Origin: Bacteroidota bacterium
GTDB taxonomy: Bacteria; Bacteroidota; Rhodothermia; Rhodothermales; UBA10348
NCBI GenBank assembly: GCA_024640835.1
Contig: JAHEEH010000186.1
Span: forward strand, 1-5,146
Direction: 5' to 3'
DNA length: 5,146 nt
Part shown: positions 1 to 5,146 of the stretch, piece after piece
Layout of the letters: each line of letters opens with the position of its first letter
How positions within the stretch are numbered: position 1 is the first letter of the stretch
Translations under genes and position numbers: made by a program
The notes under the pieces: model-generated
What the model was told of the DNA's origin: nothing
The model's input: only the letters and a program-made list of their open reading frames with translations
Database searches by the model: none

Positions 1-1
1 G

Positions 2-370
2 CTCTCGTACGGAGACGGCGCCGCGGAAGGCGGGACGCTCTGGTTCGACGACCTGCAGCTGGTCCAGTCGTTCTCGACGGCCGCAGAGGGCCCGGACACG
101 CTTCCCGAGGACTTCGGTCTGTACCAGAACTACCCCAACCCGTTCAACCCGCAGACCACGATCGATTTCGCCCTGCCCGGACCTTCGAGGGTCCGGCTGG
201 CCGTGTACGACCTGCTCGGCCGCGAGGTGGCCGTGCTGCGGGACGGCGTGCTTCCGGCCGGACGGCATGCGGCCACGTTCGACGCGTCCGCCCTGGCCAG
301 CGGCGTGTACCTGTACCGGCTGGAATCCGGGGACCGCGTTCTCGCACGGACCATGCTCCTGCTGAAGTGA
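2..370 (+). CDS. C-terminal part of an exported protein with a type IX secretion-style (Por/FlgD-like) sorting domain (5' truncated)
   Basis: An open frame enters from the left edge and ends at the TGA at 368-370, giving 122 visible residues with no start in the window. Residues 1-24 contain GGTLWFDDLQLV, which resembles the last strands of a jelly-roll carbohydrate-binding-like domain. A short linker (about 25-37) leads to LYQNYPNPFNPQTTIDF (40-56), the hallmark opening of the C-terminal secretion/sorting domain (TIGR04183 type, FlgD Ig-like fold). The rest of that fold follows: VYDLLGREV (68-76), LPAGRH (84-89) and LASGVYLYRLE (98-108), ending in a short basic tail, LLLK. In Bacteroidota such domains direct cargo through the outer membrane by the type IX system; in other phyla the same domain occurs with less certain function. 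The protein is therefore probably extracellular or surface-attached. The catalytic or binding part lies outside the window, so its activity is unknown. The domain call is firm; the route of secretion is inferred. Confidence 0.9.
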   Translation, partial: LSYGDGAAEGGTLWFDDLQLVQSFSTAAEGPDTLPEDFGLYQNYPNPFNPQTTIDFALPGPSRVRLAVYDLLGREVAVLRDGVLPAGRHAATFDASALASGVYLYRLESGDRVLARTMLLLK

Positions 371-441
371 TTCCGGGCAACGGCGCGAAACCCGGGGCGG
401 TCGGTACCGGTTAGTCCGGAACCCAACCGATCCTCGCCCCC
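371..441 (+). other. Short intergenic region, possible weak promoter, no clear terminator
   Basis: These 71 bases separate the sorting-domain gene from the dehydrogenase gene. CCGGG (373-377) can pair with CCCGG (391-395) across a 13-base loop, but no T-run follows, so this is not a convincing intrinsic terminator. A TAC at 405-407 lies 37 bases before the ATG, the same distance as the promoter-like TACATT before the peptidase gene, but its surroundings (TACCGG) match a -10 box poorly. An in-frame TAG at 412-414 prevents the downstream gene from starting earlier. I see no Shine-Dalgarno sequence before the ATG. Confidence 0.4.
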
Positions 442-1593
442 ATGCCCAGCTACCGTTTCGGGCACGCCCTCGCGGCCGTGCTCCTGGTCATTTCGTCCAC
501 GGCCTGCTCGCAGCCCCTGGACCAGGAATCCGAGCTCGTCGATTACCGCCTTGTGACGGTGGCTTCGGGCCTCTCGCATCCCTGGTCCATGGCGTTCCTT
601 CCCGGCGGCGACCTGCTGGTCACCGAACGGCCCGGGCGGCTGCGCATCATCCGTGACGGCGTGCTGCTCGACGCCCCGGTCCCCGGCGTGCCCGAGGTGT
701 ACGCACAGGGCCAGGGAGGTCTCCTGGACATCGCTCTGCATCCGTCCTTCGAATCGAACCGGATGGTCTACCTCTCGTACTCGAAGCCGGTGGACGACGG
801 TTCGACCACGGCGGTGGCGCGGGGTCGGCTCGTGAACGACGAACTGGTCGGCGTCGAGGACCTCTTCGTGGCGGACACCAGGGGCCGCGGCCACTACGGC
901 TCCCGGCTGGCTTTCGATTCCGACGGCTATCTCTTCGTCACCGTGGGCGAGCGCCAGGCTCCGCCCGAGGGAGACCTGGAGGCGCACCCCGCCCAGGATC
1001 TGTCCAACCATCACGGAACCGTCAATCGGCTGTACGACGACGGTCGGGTGCCCGAGGACAACCCGTTCGTGGGCGTCGAGGGCGCGCGTCCCGAGATCTG
1101 GAGCTACGGGCACCGCAACCCGCAGGGGCTCGCGATCCATCCGGAGACCGGAGTCGTATGGGAGGATGAGCACGGACCCCAGGGCGGTGACGAGCTCAAC
1201 ATCCTCCTGCCCGGCCGCAACTACGGCTGGCCGGTCATCGGGTACGGCGTGAACTACGGTGGGGCGACGATCCATGAGAGCACGTCGCGCGAGGGGATGG
1301 AGCAACCCGTCCATTACTGGGTGCCCTCCATCGCGACGAGCGGACTTCTCATCTATGCCGGCGATCGCTTCCCCGGATGGAAGGGGAACCTGTTCGTCGG
1401 GGGCCTCGCCGGAGCCCAGCTCGCCCGGCTGACGATGGACGGCAACACCGTCGCGGCGGAGGAAACCCTGCTGCAGGGCGTGGGACGGATCCGTGACATA
1501 CGCCAGGGACCCGACGGACTCATCTACCTCGCCATCGATGCCGACGGCGGTCCGATGTCCATCGTGCGCCTGGAGCCGGTCGCGGCGGACTGA
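442..1593 (+). CDS. PQQ-dependent aldose/sorbosone dehydrogenase family beta-propeller (YliI-like), probable lipoprotein
   Basis: This 383-residue protein resembles E. coli YliI and the glucose/sorbosone dehydrogenase family (PF07995): six-bladed propellers that oxidise aldose sugars or related aldehydes with pyrroloquinoline quinone in the periplasm or envelope. The N-terminus has a hydrophobic stretch (about 9-18) followed by Cys22, the only cysteine in the protein. This suggests a lipoprotein, although the box SSTAC lacks the usual Leu at -3. Family signatures in order are LSHPWSMAFLPGG (44-56), GQGGLLDIALHP (90-101), GHYGSRLAFDSDGYLF (150-165), EIWSYGHRNPQG (218-229), EHGPQGGDELN (243-253), GRNYGWP (258-264) and GRIRDIRQGPDG (348-359). 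By comparison with soluble glucose dehydrogenase, His151 is the likely catalytic base, and Gln91, Arg225-Asn226 and Arg349/Arg351 likely contact PQQ. Length matches the family. The ATG at 442 is the only start after the in-frame stop at 412-414. The family call is strong; the substrate is unknown. Confidence 0.92.
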   Translation: MPSYRFGHALAAVLLVISSTACSQPLDQESELVDYRLVTVASGLSHPWSMAFLPGGDLLVTERPGRLRIIRDGVLLDAPVPGVPEVYAQGQGGLLDIALHPSFESNRMVYLSYSKPVDDGSTTAVARGRLVNDELVGVEDLFVADTRGRGHYGSRLAFDSDGYLFVTVGERQAPPEGDLEAHPAQDLSNHHGTVNRLYDDGRVPEDNPFVGVEGARPEIWSYGHRNPQGLAIHPETGVVWEDEHGPQGGDELNILLPGRNYGWPVIGYGVNYGGATIHESTSREGMEQPVHYWVPSIATSGLLIYAGDRFPGWKGNLFVGGLAGAQLARLTMDGNTVAAEETLLQGVGRIRDIRQGPDGLIYLAIDADGGPMSIVRLEPVAAD

Positions 1594-1618
1594 CCCTGCG
1601 GAGGTCGGCGCCGCACGC

Positions 1619-1624
1619 TACATT
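1619..1624 (+). promoter_or_regulatory. Possible -10-like element before the peptidase gene
   Basis: TACATT at 1619-1624 matches 4 of 6 bases of the TATAAT -10 box. Extended to TACATTGG it also resembles the Bacteroidota -7 motif TAnnTTTG, with one mismatch. Transcription starting about seven bases downstream would give a leader of about 25 bases before the ATG at 1656. I find no good -35 (TTGACA) or -33 (TTTG) partner at the right spacing: CTGACC at 1590-1595 is 23 bases away, which is too far for a standard sigma-70 promoter. It stands out as an A/T-containing patch in very G+C-rich DNA, but it is only a candidate. Confidence 0.3.
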
Positions 1625-1655
1625 GGGCCTCCCGAACAACCCACAGGCTGACCCG

Positions 1656-3512
1656 ATGCCCGCTTTCTTGCGAAACGCTGTCCCGGTCTTGCTTCTCGCC
1701 GCTCTGCTTGCCCCGCGCATCTCCAGCGGCCAGACCTCCGGAAAGGCCGGTCCCGTCTTCGAGAACGGACAGGCCCAGCCGGTCGAAGCCTTCCAGGATC
1801 CGGATCAGTGGATTCGCGAGGAGCTCTGGGTGGAGACGGAGTTCGACTCCGACGGAGACGGCCGCAGGGATCGCATGCACGTTTCGGTGGCCCGACAGCG
1901 CCAGACCGAGACCGAGGGCCTGAAGGTCCCGGTCATCTACGGATCGAGCCCGTACTATGCCGGCACCGCGAGCGGTGATGACTTCTTCTGGGACGTGCAC
2001 CAGGAGCCTGACACGCCGCCCGCGCCGCGCGCCGCGGCCGAGCCGCCGCGCCTGAGGCTCCGCCCGTTCATCTCGGATGCGTTCGTGGACACCTGGCTGC
2101 CTCTCGGGTTTGCCGTCGTTCACTCGTCCTCTCCCGGCACCGGGCTGTCGGAGGGATGTCCCACGGTCGGCGGCATCAACGAGTCGCTCGCGCCCAAGGC
2201 CGTCATCGACTGGCTCAACGGGCGCGCACGGGGCTTCCGGACCGTCGACGGCAGCGAGCAGGTCCGCGCGACGTGGGCTACCGGCAAGGTGGGCATGACG
2301 GGTACCTCGTACAACGGCACCCTGCCTCTCGCTGCGGCCACGACCGGGGTCGAGGGACTGGAAGCGGTGATTCCCGATGCCCCGAACACGTCCTACTGGC
2401 ACTACTACCGGGCCAACGGCCTCGTCCGCAATCCCGGCGGGTATCCCGGTGAGGACGTCGACGTGCTGTACGATTTCATCCACAGCCGGGAAGGTCGCCG
2501 CGAATGGTGCGACGCGAACGTCCGTGACGGCGAGATGGCGGCGGGACGCGACCGCACGACGGGCGACTACAACGACTTCTGGCACGGAAGGGACTACACC
2601 CACGTCGTGGGCAACATCAAGGCCGCCGTCTTTCTCTCGCACGGGCTGAGCGACTGGAACGTGATGCCGGATCACAGCATCCGGATCTTCGAGGCCCTCC
2701 GGGCGCAGGGGAAGACGGCGCGCATCTACCTGCACCAGGGGCAGCACGGGGGACCGCCCCCGCACGACATGATGAACCGGTGGTTCACGCACTACCTGTA
2801 CGGCGTGGAGAACGGGGTCGAGGAAGAACCGAGGGCCTGGATCGTCCGCGAGGAGTCCGATCGCGACCATCCGACCGCGTATGCGGACTACCCCCACCCG
2901 GACGCGGCTCCCGTGACCCTGTTTCCGACCTCGGGCGGGAGAGGCACCGGATCCCTCGTGCTGCAGCGTGACTACTGGTCGGGCACGGAGACCCTCGTCG
3001 ACAACGTGTCGTTCGGAGCGCAGACCCTGGCGACCGCCGAGTGGACGGAGCACCGGCTGCTCTACGCGAGCCCTGTCCTGGCCGACTCCCTCCACCTTTC
3101 CGGAACGGCCCGGGTCACGATCCGGGCGGCCGCCGACCGCCCGGCGGTGAACCTGTCCGTGTACCTCGTTTCGCTGCCGTGGACCGAACGTCGCACGTGG
3201 CGGGGAGAGACTATCCGGCAGGGAGGGCTGATCACGCGCGGCTGGGCAGATCTGCAGAACCACGCTTCGCTCACGGAGTCGGCGCCCCTGGTGCCCGGAG
3301 AGTTCGTCACGATGACGTTCGATATCGAGCCCGACGACCAGGTCATCCCCGCCGGACAGCGCATCGGCTTGATGGTCTTCTCCAGCGACCGGGACTTCAC
3401 GCTCTGGCCGAGGCCAGGCGCCGAGCTTTCGGTCGACCTGGACGGAACGTCCGTGACGCTTCCGGTGGTCGGAGGACTCGAGGCATGGAAGTCGGCGATC
3501 GGCGCCCGGTGA
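1656..3512 (+). CDS. Exported S15-family alpha/beta hydrolase, CocE/NonD and Xaa-Pro dipeptidyl-peptidase type
   Basis: The ATG at 1656 gives 618 residues with a signal peptide: MPAFLRNA, then hydrophobic [12 protein letters not shown] (9-20), and a likely cleavage after SSG at 23-25. An in-frame TTG at 1623 would put 11 non-signal-like residues ahead of it, so I prefer the ATG. The mature protein opens with [18 protein letters not shown] (59-76), usual for this family. An alpha/beta-hydrolase domain follows with GMTGTSYNG around nucleophile Ser218, SHGLSDWNV with Asp333 and LHQGQHGG with His364: a complete catalytic triad. GCPTVGG (167-173) and [11 protein letters not shown] (181-191) are typical of the Xaa-Pro dipeptidyl-peptidase branch. 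From about residue 415 the beta-rich PepX C-terminal domain (PF08530) ends the protein, with [19 protein letters not shown] near 563-581. The expected reaction is release of Xaa-Pro dipeptides from peptide N-termini outside the cytoplasm, though relatives hydrolyse esters. The gene follows the dehydrogenase by 62 bases and lacks a Shine-Dalgarno sequence. Confidence 0.9.
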   Translation: MPAFLRNAVPVLLLAALLAPRISSGQTSGKAGPVFENGQAQPVEAFQDPDQWIREELWVETEFDSDGDGRRDRMHVSVARQRQTETEGLKVPVIYGSSPYYAGTASGDDFFWDVHQEPDTPPAPRAAAEPPRLRLRPFISDAFVDTWLPLGFAVVHSSSPGTGLSEGCPTVGGINESLAPKAVIDWLNGRARGFRTVDGSEQVRATWATGKVGMTGTSYNGTLPLAAATTGVEGLEAVIPDAPNTSYWHYYRANGLVRNPGGYPGEDVDVLYDFIHSREGRREWCDANVRDGEMAAGRDRTTGDYNDFWHGRDYTHVVGNIKAAVFLSHGLSDWNVMPDHSIRIFEALRAQGKTARIYLHQGQHGGPPPHDMMNRWFTHYLYGVENGVEEEPRAWIVREESDRDHPTAYADYPHPDAAPVTLFPTSGGRGTGSLVLQRDYWSGTETLVDNVSFGAQTLATAEWTEHRLLYASPVLADSLHLSGTARVTIRAAADRPAVNLSVYLVSLPWTERRTWRGETIRQGGLITRGWADLQNHASLTESAPLVPGEFVTMTFDIEPDDQVIPAGQRIGLMVFSSDRDFTLWPRPGAELSVDLDGTSVTLPVVGGLEAWKSAIGAR

Positions 3513-3513
3513 C

Positions 3514-4539
3514 GTGGAAATCGGCCTCTACTCCTTCGCGGAGATCGCCCCGGACCGTCAGTCCGGAGGCGCCACGGGCGCCGGGGAGCGACTGCGCCAC
3601 CTGATCGAGGAAATCGAGCTCGCCGACCGGGTGGGCCTCGACGTGTTCGGCGTCGGCGAGCATCACCGCCCGGACTACACGGTCTCCGCGCCGGCCGTTG
3701 TCCTCGCGGCGGCAGCCGCGCGGACCGAACGGATCAAGCTCACGAGCGCGGTGTCGGTCCTCAGCTCGGACGATCCCGTCCGCATCTGGCAGCAGTTCTC
3801 GACCATCGACCTGCTCTCCGGGGGGCGGGCGGAGATCATGGCAGGTCGCGGCTCCTTCATCGAGTCGTTTCCGCTGTTCGGATACGCCCTGGAAGACTAC
3901 GACGACCTCTTTTCGGAGAAGCTCGATCTCCTGCTCCGTCTCCGGGACGGCGACCGCGTGCACTGGGCGGGCAGGCACCGTCCGCCGATCGACGGCCTGG
4001 GGGTGTACCCGGGGCCGGAGCACCCGCTCCCGGTCTGGGTGGCCGTCGGGGGCAGCCCCCCGTCCGTGATCCGGGCCGCCCGATTGGGACTGCCCATGGC
4101 GCTGGCCATCATCGGAGGAGCGCCGGCCCGGTTCGCGCCGTTCGTTCAACTGTATCGCGAGACGGCCCGCGACGCGGGGTTGGACCCCGTGCCTCCGGTC
4201 AGCATCAACTCGCACGGCTGGATCGCGGAGGACGGCCGACGGGCCGCGGACGAGGCCTTTTCCCCGTTCGCCGCGACGATGACGCGCATCGGTCGCGAGC
4301 GCGGATGGCCTCCGACCACGCGCGCCCAGTTCGATGCCGAGTGCGGCCCGCGAGGCGCCCTCCTGGTGGGGAGCCCGGAACAGGTCGTGGAGAAGATCCT
4401 CTACGAGTACGAGCTCTTCGGCATGGAGCGCTTCCTGATCCAGCTCACCGTCGGACCCATGCCTCACGACAGGGTGCTCCGGGCCATCGAGCTGCTCGGC
4501 ACCGAGGTCGCGCCTGCCGTCCGGAAGGCAACCGCCTGA
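3514..4539 (+). CDS. LLM-class flavin-dependent oxidoreductase (bacterial luciferase-like)
   Basis: This 341-residue protein is a full-length bacterial luciferase-like TIM barrel (PF00296) that would use reduced FMN or F420; the substrate is unknown. It starts with [10 protein letters not shown] (strand 1) and contains [15 protein letters not shown] (41-55), where Glu49-His50-His51 occupy the position of the luciferase alpha active-site histidine region. [15 protein letters not shown] (76-90) and [20 protein letters not shown] (100-119) are the most characteristic family blocks; later come VWVAVGGSP (174-182), ALAIIGG (196-202) and [15 protein letters not shown] (281-295). No signal peptide or membrane segment is present, so it is cytoplasmic. 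The start is GTG: the frame has a stop at 3454-3456 and no other start codon before the conserved N-terminus. It begins one base after the peptidase stop, so translation is probably coupled. GGTGA at 3508-3512 could pair with 16S rRNA but lies too close to the start. FMN is more likely than F420 for this branch, but that is inference. Confidence 0.93.
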   Translation: MEIGLYSFAEIAPDRQSGGATGAGERLRHLIEEIELADRVGLDVFGVGEHHRPDYTVSAPAVVLAAAAARTERIKLTSAVSVLSSDDPVRIWQQFSTIDLLSGGRAEIMAGRGSFIESFPLFGYALEDYDDLFSEKLDLLLRLRDGDRVHWAGRHRPPIDGLGVYPGPEHPLPVWVAVGGSPPSVIRAARLGLPMALAIIGGAPARFAPFVQLYRETARDAGLDPVPPVSINSHGWIAEDGRRAADEAFSPFAATMTRIGRERGWPPTTRAQFDAECGPRGALLVGSPEQVVEKILYEYELFGMERFLIQLTVGPMPHDRVLRAIELLGTEVAPAVRKATA

Positions 4540-4547
4540 TCCGTTCC
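4540..4547. other. Eight-base convergent intergenic gap without a terminator
   Basis: The forward oxidoreductase gene stops at 4537-4539 and the reverse-strand gene's TAG occupies 4550-4548, leaving eight bases. I see no hairpin with a T-run in the gap or in the coding ends beside it, so termination must be Rho-dependent, lie inside the opposing gene, or the transcripts overlap. Confidence 0.6.
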
Positions 4548-5146
4548 CTACAGTCCGCCCCAGGACACGAGTTCCTCGCGAAGGTTGCCCTCGGCGACGT
4601 CGACGGTCAGGACGACCCCGACACCCGGACAGAAGTACTTCTTCTCGAGCACATCGGGTTCCAGGGGGGTGGTCTCCCGGATTTCGACACACTCCTTGAA
4701 GACACCCGCGGGGACCTGGACGTCCTGGCTCAGAGCCGTGATTTCGGCTACGTCCTGGGCCTTGCCCTTCGAATACTCCTGGTAATAGTAATCGTCGACG
4801 GCAGGCTCCGCCGGCATGTAGAGTCCCGCCCGGGCGCCGCCCACGCCGGATTCCCAGGATCCCGGGTCAGCGCGCTTCACGGAATTCACCCACTCGTAGG
4901 ACTCCTCCCCCAGGTACCACACGTTCCCGTCCCTGTCCTGAGCGTACCAGTCCCACGTCTCCTCGACCAGGGCGGACTCCCGGTATACCCGATCCCAGAC
5001 GACCGTGGCCTCGACCCCGTTCACCGTTCGGGTTTCGAGCAGCACCTCCACGTCCTCCGTCATCGCGGAACCGTCCGTGTCCTCCCAGGCATAGTGGAAC
5101 GTGGTCCCCGCAACCAGGGGCCAGTACAGATTGTCCACACCCTGGA
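4548..5146 (-). CDS. Conserved protein of unknown function, beta-rich, probably exported (5' truncated)
   Basis: The frame ends at TAG (4550-4548) and stays open to the right window edge, so the N-terminus is missing. A GTG at 5138-5136 could be taken as a start, but the reading frame continues upstream (Gln-Gly before it), and the N/YWPLVAGTTFHY block is usually preceded by a signal peptide in relatives, so I treat it as internal. Counting from that Val as 1, the recognisable blocks are DNLYWPLVAGTTFHY (2-16), TWDWYAQDRDGNVWYLGEE (61-79), GSWESGVGGARAGLYMPAEP (93-112), YYQEYSKGKAQDVAE (118-132), VPAGVFKECVEIRETTPLEP (142-161) and KKYFCPGVGVV (166-176). I recognise this pattern from many bacterial hypothetical proteins; its function is not known to me. 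Predicted strands alternate along the length, and Cys150 and Cys170 could form a disulfide if the protein is exported. No catalytic motif is evident. It is acidic and rich in Trp and Tyr. Confidence 0.82.
   Translation of the reverse strand, partial: QGVDNLYWPLVAGTTFHYAWEDTDGSAMTEDVEVLLETRTVNGVEATVVWDRVYRESALVEETWDWYAQDRDGNVWYLGEESYEWVNSVKRADPGSWESGVGGARAGLYMPAEPAVDDYYYQEYSKGKAQDVAEITALSQDVQVPAGVFKECVEIRETTPLEPDVLEKKYFCPGVGVVLTVDVAEGNLREELVSWGGL

Noticed and set aside
373..395. CCGGG/CCCGG inverted repeat after the sorting-domain gene as a terminator
   Set aside because: Only five paired bases across a 13-base loop with no T-run; such pairs arise easily by chance at this base composition.
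130..1314. Antisense open frame of 394 codons opposite the sorting-domain gene and the dehydrogenase
   Set aside because: The forward strand carries two recognisable families across the same interval; the antisense translation resembles no protein family.
2014..2052. Very G+C-rich, repeat-like stretch inside the hydrolase gene
   Set aside because: It encodes a Pro/Ala/Arg-rich loop (about residues 120-135) in the correct frame, a variable loop region in this family, and is not a tandem repeat with a defined unit.
1524..3263. Antisense open frame of 579 codons opposite the dehydrogenase end and the S15 hydrolase gene
   Set aside because: Its translation is Arg-, Val- and Gly-rich with no recognisable domain, and the forward frame has a full catalytic triad. 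Long antisense frames are expected where third codon positions are mostly G or C.
3041..3604. Forward open frame of 187 codons spanning the junction of the hydrolase and oxidoreductase genes
   Set aside because: It lies out of frame with both real genes, is Arg- and Pro-rich, and has no independent start signal.
3397..4692. Antisense open frame of 431 codons opposite the LLM oxidoreductase
   Set aside because: It overlaps a well-supported gene, crosses into the end of the real reverse-strand gene in another frame, and has low-complexity Arg-rich composition without motifs.
5136..5138. GTG as the start codon of the reverse-strand gene
   Set aside because: The frame stays open past it to the window edge, and the conserved block right after it is normally preceded by more sequence, including a signal peptide.

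Overview
The window is G+C-rich chromosomal-looking DNA, about two-thirds G+C by eye, and densely coding. I find five protein genes: two cut by the window edges and three complete. I see no RNA genes, mobile elements, CRISPR arrays or long repeats. The first gene ends in a 'QNYPNPFNP' type IX-secretion-style (Por/FlgD-like) C-terminal domain, which is typical of the Fibrobacteres-Chlorobi-Bacteroidota superphylum and relatives. None of the three visible start codons has a usable Shine-Dalgarno sequence, which is also common in that group. With the high G+C, this suggests a Gemmatimonadota- or Rhodothermota-like organism or an uncultured relative. That placement is inference, not proof.

Layout. 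Positions 2-370 (+) are the C-terminal end of an exported protein: the last strands of a probable jelly-roll (carbohydrate-binding-like) domain, then a sorting domain. Positions 371-441 are a short intergenic stretch. Positions 442-1593 (+) encode a PQQ-dependent aldose/sorbosone-dehydrogenase-type six-bladed beta-propeller of the YliI kind, probably a lipoprotein. After a 62-base gap, 1656-3512 (+) encode an exported S15-family (CocE/NonD, Xaa-Pro dipeptidyl-peptidase type) serine hydrolase. One base after its stop, 3514-4539 (+) encode a cytoplasmic LLM-class (bacterial luciferase-like) flavin-dependent oxidoreductase that starts with GTG. Eight bases later the convergent gene 4548-5146 (-) encodes the C-terminal part of a conserved protein of unknown function, whose N-terminus lies beyond the right edge.

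The first three genes look like exported nutrient-handling proteins: a surface-anchored protein, sugar or aldehyde oxidation in the cell envelope, and cleavage of proline-containing peptides. The LLM oxidoreductase is tightly coupled to the peptidase, but no shared pathway can be read from the sequence. I see no strong evidence of a new biological system. The points most worth a second look are the tight coupling of a secreted peptidase to a cytosolic flavoenzyme of unknown substrate, the conserved unknown protein at the right end, and the unusual start-site signals.
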